Source of the DNA: JAXMHN01 sp964578605
Lineage (GTDB): Bacteria; Verrucomicrobiota; Verrucomicrobiia; Limisphaerales; SIBE01
Direction: 5' to 3'
Assembly (NCBI GenBank): GCA_964578605.1
Contig: CAZODO010000001.1
Span: forward strand, 101,371-165,370
DNA length: 64,000 nt
Shown: piece after piece, positions 61,520 to 64,000 of the stretch
How positions within the stretch are numbered: position 1 is the stretch's first letter
How the letters are laid out: each line of letters starts with the position of its first letter
Position numbers and translations under genes: made by a program
Notes under the pieces: generated by a model
What the model was told of the DNA's origin: nothing
The model's input: only the letters and a program-made list of their open reading frames with translations
Databases searched by the model: none

Positions 61520-62638
61520 CTATCGGCTGCGGACCTCTTCAGGAAGCGTTTGGGGGGTCGCGACGTCGCTGAGCTGATCCCGATCGCGGCGCGTCATGTA
61601 AACCACTCCGCCGATCACGCTCCAGAACAGGCTCCCGGCATAAGCGAGCAAAGAGAGCGAAAGCGCCTGGGTCGGGTCCACCTGGATTTCAGGCACGGCC
61701 AGCATGAGCACGTAAAGGTTTTCGCGGACGCCGAGCCCGCTGGGAGTGACCGGGATCGCGGAGATGCAAACAACGACGGGCACGATGACGAACATCGCCA
61801 GCACCGGGACACGAAGCCCCAGGCCCTGAGCCAGCACCAGGATCTGGAGCACGCAAAACACGTTCAGGACCATCGACACCCCGAGCATTCGGGCGAGAAA
61901 GCCGCGGTCCCGTCCGAATTGGCGGCAGGCTTCAAGCGCGCGTTCGAGCAGGTCGCCCTTGGGCAGGCGCCTGAGCCAGACCCGGGCTTTGGGCAAGGGC
62001 TTCGAAAGGCCGCCCCAAAAGGAAAAGGCAACGACGCTGCCGCAGGCCAAGAGCATTCCGAAAACGCACCAGGCCAGGGCTGCCAGCCATCGGTGTTGCG
62101 AGAGGAGGGGGAGGTTGGGCAGCATCATGAGGCAGGCGAACGCCAGCATCGCCAACAGCCCGACCAGGCGGTCCACGAGGACAGTCACAACCGCTTCGGT
62201 CTTCTTGTGATGGGTCTCGCGCGCGGCGTAGTAGGCTTTCAAAAGGTCCCCACCCGTCGATCCCAGGAGGAAAGAATTGAAGAAATGGGCGACGAGCGAG
62301 ATCTCCGCCGTCCGGGGCAGCGAAAGATGCAGGCCCTGGACGCGCAGCACCATCCGCCAGCGCACCACGCCGAGGACGATCGTCATGCCCATGAACACGA
62401 GCGAGACTGCCAGTGCCGCGGGATCGACCAGGTTGAGCGTGTTCCAGAGTTCCCGGGGCCCGTGCGACCAGGCCAGTTGCCATTGCGCAAGTTTCGGGAG
62501 TTCCTGCCAGGCGGTCCCGGCGGGTGCGGCGAAGCGCCGGGCTTCGGCGACGAAGATCGCGTGCAGGATCCAGCCCAACAGCAGCGTGCTCACGCCGACG
62601 CGCCACCCCACACGCCAGATGGAGCGCACCGGCCTCAC
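61520..62638 (-). CDS. Lysylphosphatidylglycerol-synthase/AglD-like flippase-domain membrane protein
   Basis: This 372-residue protein has about 8-10 membrane helices (GVSTLLLGWILHAIFV, ALAVSLVFMGMTIVLG, LACGSVVAFSFW, LARMLGVSMVLNVFCVLQIL, MFVIVPVVVCISAIPVTPSG). The LGSTGGDLLKAYYAARE motif and IPVTPSGLGVREN are characteristic of the UPF0104/LPG-synthase transmembrane family, which may flip or move lipids or polyprenyl intermediates. No catalytic soluble domain is attached. The start is placed at GTG 62638, overlapping the TIM-barrel gene's stop codon by 4 bp (GTGA), a typical coupling; a TTG at 62650 is the alternative. Confidence 0.82.
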   Translation of the reverse strand: MRPVRSIWRVGWRVGVSTLLLGWILHAIFVAEARRFAAPAGTAWQELPKLAQWQLAWSHGPRELWNTLNLVDPAALAVSLVFMGMTIVLGVVRWRMVLRVQGLHLSLPRTAEISLVAHFFNSFLLGSTGGDLLKAYYAARETHHKKTEAVVTVLVDRLVGLLAMLAFACLMMLPNLPLLSQHRWLAALAWCVFGMLLACGSVVAFSFWGGLSKPLPKARVWLRRLPKGDLLERALEACRQFGRDRGFLARMLGVSMVLNVFCVLQILVLAQGLGLRVPVLAMFVIVPVVVCISAIPVTPSGLGVRENLYVLMLAVPEIQVDPTQALSLSLLAYAGSLFWSVIGGVVYMTRRDRDQLSDVATPQTLPEEVRSR

Positions 62639-63549
62639 TCGTCGCCCCAAATGGATTTGAGATGGGCCACGCCTTTCCGGAGTTCTTCCACGGGAACCCC
62701 GGGACTAAGCTCGAACACCTTGATGTGCTCGGGACGCACGAACGGCTTGAGCGCCGCGTAATCGATCATTCCGGTTCCCGGGGGACAGTGGTCGCGCCCG
62801 GGGAATTGGACATCGTGAAGATGGAAGCCGGCCAGGTGCTCGGCCATCGATTCCACATGCACGGCATGCCGAATGAACCCGAGATTCTCTTTGATCTGTC
62901 CGTGGCCCGTGTCATGCCAGTAACGAACGAGGGGGTGATCGAACTCCCGGAAGAAAAACCCGAAATCGCTCTCGAGCGGAATTTCTTCAAGCGCTTCGCG
63001 GTTCTCGATTCCAAGCCGGATGCCATAGGGCTCGGCGTGCTCGATCAGGCGCCGGAGCATCTCGCCCGCAGCCTGCACATGCCGTTCCTTCTTGTGCTCA
63101 CGCTTCTGCTCGACTTCCAGGCAGAGCTTGCGGTACTTGGGGCTCTCGCCCTCGCCAGTGGCCACCATGTCCAACAAGCGGTCGGTATAATCCTTCATCT
63201 CGATGCATCCCATGTGCAGGACCACCAGTTGCGCCTTGAGCCGCGCCGCCGTTTCAATCGTCTTGACCGAGTGCCGATAAGCGTTCTCACGCTCCCGCGC
63301 GTCGAGCGAAGTGAATTTGAAGAGGTTCGGAGCCGCGTGATTAACACCGATCGGCAGCGGACAGAAGTTGTGGAGGGTTGAAATCTTGATCTCACCCGCT
63401 TCCACCGCTTCGATAATCCCCGGCAAAAGACTGATGCGGATTCCGTGGCTGAGCTCGGCGTATTCAAACCCAAGATCGCGAATCTCACGAAGCATCTCCC
63501 GGCCGTCGGTGTGCCGATGAGAGTTCCAGCAAGTTGATAGAGAATACAT
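62635..63549 (-). CDS. Sugar-phosphate isomerase/epimerase-like TIM-barrel protein
   Basis: The 304-residue protein belongs to the xylose-isomerase-like TIM-barrel superfamily: YSLSTCWNSHRHTDGREMLR, GFEYAELSHGIRISLLPGII, LVVLHMGCIEMKDY, IRLGIENREALEEI, VRYWHDTGHGQI and HLHDVQFPGRDHCPPGTGMI. The Glu, Asp/His and His clusters are those that bind the metal in related epimerases and endonuclease IV-like folds. Substrate is unknown. The ATG at 63549 is only 3 nt from the U-run of the rpsU terminator, leaving no normal promoter or ribosome-binding site in between; the N-terminal sequence nevertheless supports this start. Confidence 0.85.
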   Translation of the reverse strand: MYSLSTCWNSHRHTDGREMLREIRDLGFEYAELSHGIRISLLPGIIEAVEAGEIKISTLHNFCPLPIGVNHAAPNLFKFTSLDARERENAYRHSVKTIETAARLKAQLVVLHMGCIEMKDYTDRLLDMVATGEGESPKYRKLCLEVEQKREHKKERHVQAAGEMLRRLIEHAEPYGIRLGIENREALEEIPLESDFGFFFREFDHPLVRYWHDTGHGQIKENLGFIRHAVHVESMAEHLAGFHLHDVQFPGRDHCPPGTGMIDYAALKPFVRPEHIKVFELSPGVPVEELRKGVAHLKSIWGDE

Positions 63550-63551
63550 AC

Positions 63552-63594
63552 GAAAAAGGCCGAGCGCACCCACGCTAGTGAACAGCGCTCGGCC
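63552..63594 (-). terminator. Intrinsic terminator of rpsU
   Basis: On the minus strand GGCCGAGCGC (63594-63585) pairs with GCGCTCGGCC (63567-63558) over 10 G+C-rich pairs with a 17-nt loop, followed at once by TTTTT (63557-63553). This is a textbook rho-independent terminator located just after the rpsU stop. It ends against the TIM-barrel start codon. Confidence 0.88.
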
Positions 63595-63612
63595 CTGAAA
63601 AGGAGTGCAAGG

Positions 63613-63810
63613 TCAATTGTCAGCGTAGCGGGCGCTCAGCATCGCCGAGAATCGCGCAACCTTCATTTTGCGGCGCCGCTTCTCGCTCGGCTTCTCAAAA
63701 TGCCGGTGGTTGCGGACTTCTTTCAACGTCCCTTCGCGGTCGATGCGCTTCTTGAGCCGCCGAAGCGCTCTCTCCACCGGCTCACTCTTCTTTAATTTGA
63801 TCTCTGTCAA
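63613..63810 (-). CDS. rpsU: 30S ribosomal protein bS21
   Basis: The 65-residue, strongly basic protein matches bS21: IKLKKSEPVERALRRLKKRI, KEVRNHRHFEKPSEKRRRKM. bS21 is a small-subunit protein near the mRNA exit that aids translation initiation. The start is TTG at 63810, preceded by a purine-rich GAGAATGG. The gene has its own intrinsic terminator at 63552-63594. The length is normal. Confidence 0.93.
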   Translation of the reverse strand: MTEIKLKKSEPVERALRRLKKRIDREGTLKEVRNHRHFEKPSEKRRRKMKVARFSAMLSARYADN

Positions 63811-64000
63811 ACCATTCTCACATCCTCTCCAGGACTGGGTGCCGGCTCCTGGTTAACTGAAGCCCTGGACACCCTTTCAGTCAGGCGCCCTGACAGTAAT
63901 TTTGCGCCCAGGGAGTGTCAACCCGCAAAAGCATTCCTGATCGGGGGCATATGGTGGATTCGTATTTGAAGGAGGGGACTGAATCGCGGGGAGTTGCAGA
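63811..64000. other. rpsU upstream region to window edge
   Basis: This 190-bp stretch should carry the rpsU promoter and 5' leader. It includes a GTCAGG-CGC-CCTGAC hairpin (63880-63894). No gene is visible before the window ends. Confidence 0.5.

Noticed and set aside
1..64000. tRNA or rRNA genes
   Set aside because: No tRNA cloverleaf or conserved rRNA segment was recognised by eye in the intergenic regions; this is not a substitute for a covariance search.

Overview
The window looks like a chromosomal segment of a Verrucomicrobiota bacterium, most likely the Pedosphaera/Limisphaera side of the phylum. This is inferred from gene content, not from any search. Pointers are the G+C-rich composition, a prepilin-like protein with the FTLIELLVVIAIIAILAG helix, a CotH/lamin-tail secreted giant, a hydrazine-synthase-alpha-like cytochrome, a tricorn-type protease, YVTN-propeller/phosphoesterase and FG-GAP proteins, NIPSNAP and DUF4038 proteins, and secreted proteins ending in a GP[WYF]...F[YW]R tail. 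I see no rRNA, tRNA, CRISPR array, prophage or transposase gene.

Layout. 1-3851: 5' part of a huge secreted CotH protein (minus strand, cut by the window edge). 3953-4753: NYN-nuclease/OST-HTH protein. 4847-10493: glycan cluster (GT2, flippase, GT4, M20 amidohydrolase, sugar-nucleotide epimerase). 10554-13045: NIPSNAP protein and a secreted protein. 13382-19244: xylulokinase, apolipoprotein N-acyltransferase, cupin, lipoprotein, EEP-family secreted phosphatase/nuclease. 19263-25750: minus-strand run nadC-birA-coaX-trpA-manC-ABC permease, with 4-bp overlaps joining nadC-birA-coaX. 25989-41820: carbohydrate and secretome region (KDG-type kinase, FG-GAP protein, YVTN/phosphoesterase, DUF4038 glycosidase, HZS-alpha-like diheme protein, GH29 fucosidase, beta-helix protein, a membrane-anchored protein). 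42263-47884: Nudix, PQQ propeller and tricorn protease. 48112-55063: large secreted protein, prepilin-like protein, GspF/PilC and a degenerate NtrC-like regulator. 55258-63810: housekeeping and regulation (rsmB, aroC, mntR, a canonical NtrC response regulator, CCA/poly(A) polymerase, flippase-like membrane protein, TIM-barrel epimerase, rpsU).

How the genes fit together. The kinases (xylulokinase, KDG-type), the fucosidase, the DUF4038 glycosidase and many signal-peptide proteins suggest a polysaccharide degrader. GT2, flippase, GT4, epimerase and ManC would make and export surface glycans. Lnt, the lipoprotein, GspF and the prepilin belong to envelope and secretion functions.

Most notable observations. 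(1) The NtrC-like protein right after gspF has lost every receiver and AAA+ residue needed for phosphorylation, ATP hydrolysis and sigma-54 contact. (2) An A+T-rich intergenic element with a 22-bp perfectly identical core (two copies of an 11-mer) occurs at about 41.9 kb and 60.0 kb in opposite orientations. (3) Two intergenic stretches (28080-28175 and 42064-42237) share three ordered blocks and a terminal G+C hairpin, resembling a structured RNA or repeat family. (4) The rpsU terminator ends 3 nt before the next start codon. (5) There are several strong unexplained hairpins. Start codons were chosen from context; many genes here lack a clear Shine-Dalgarno sequence.
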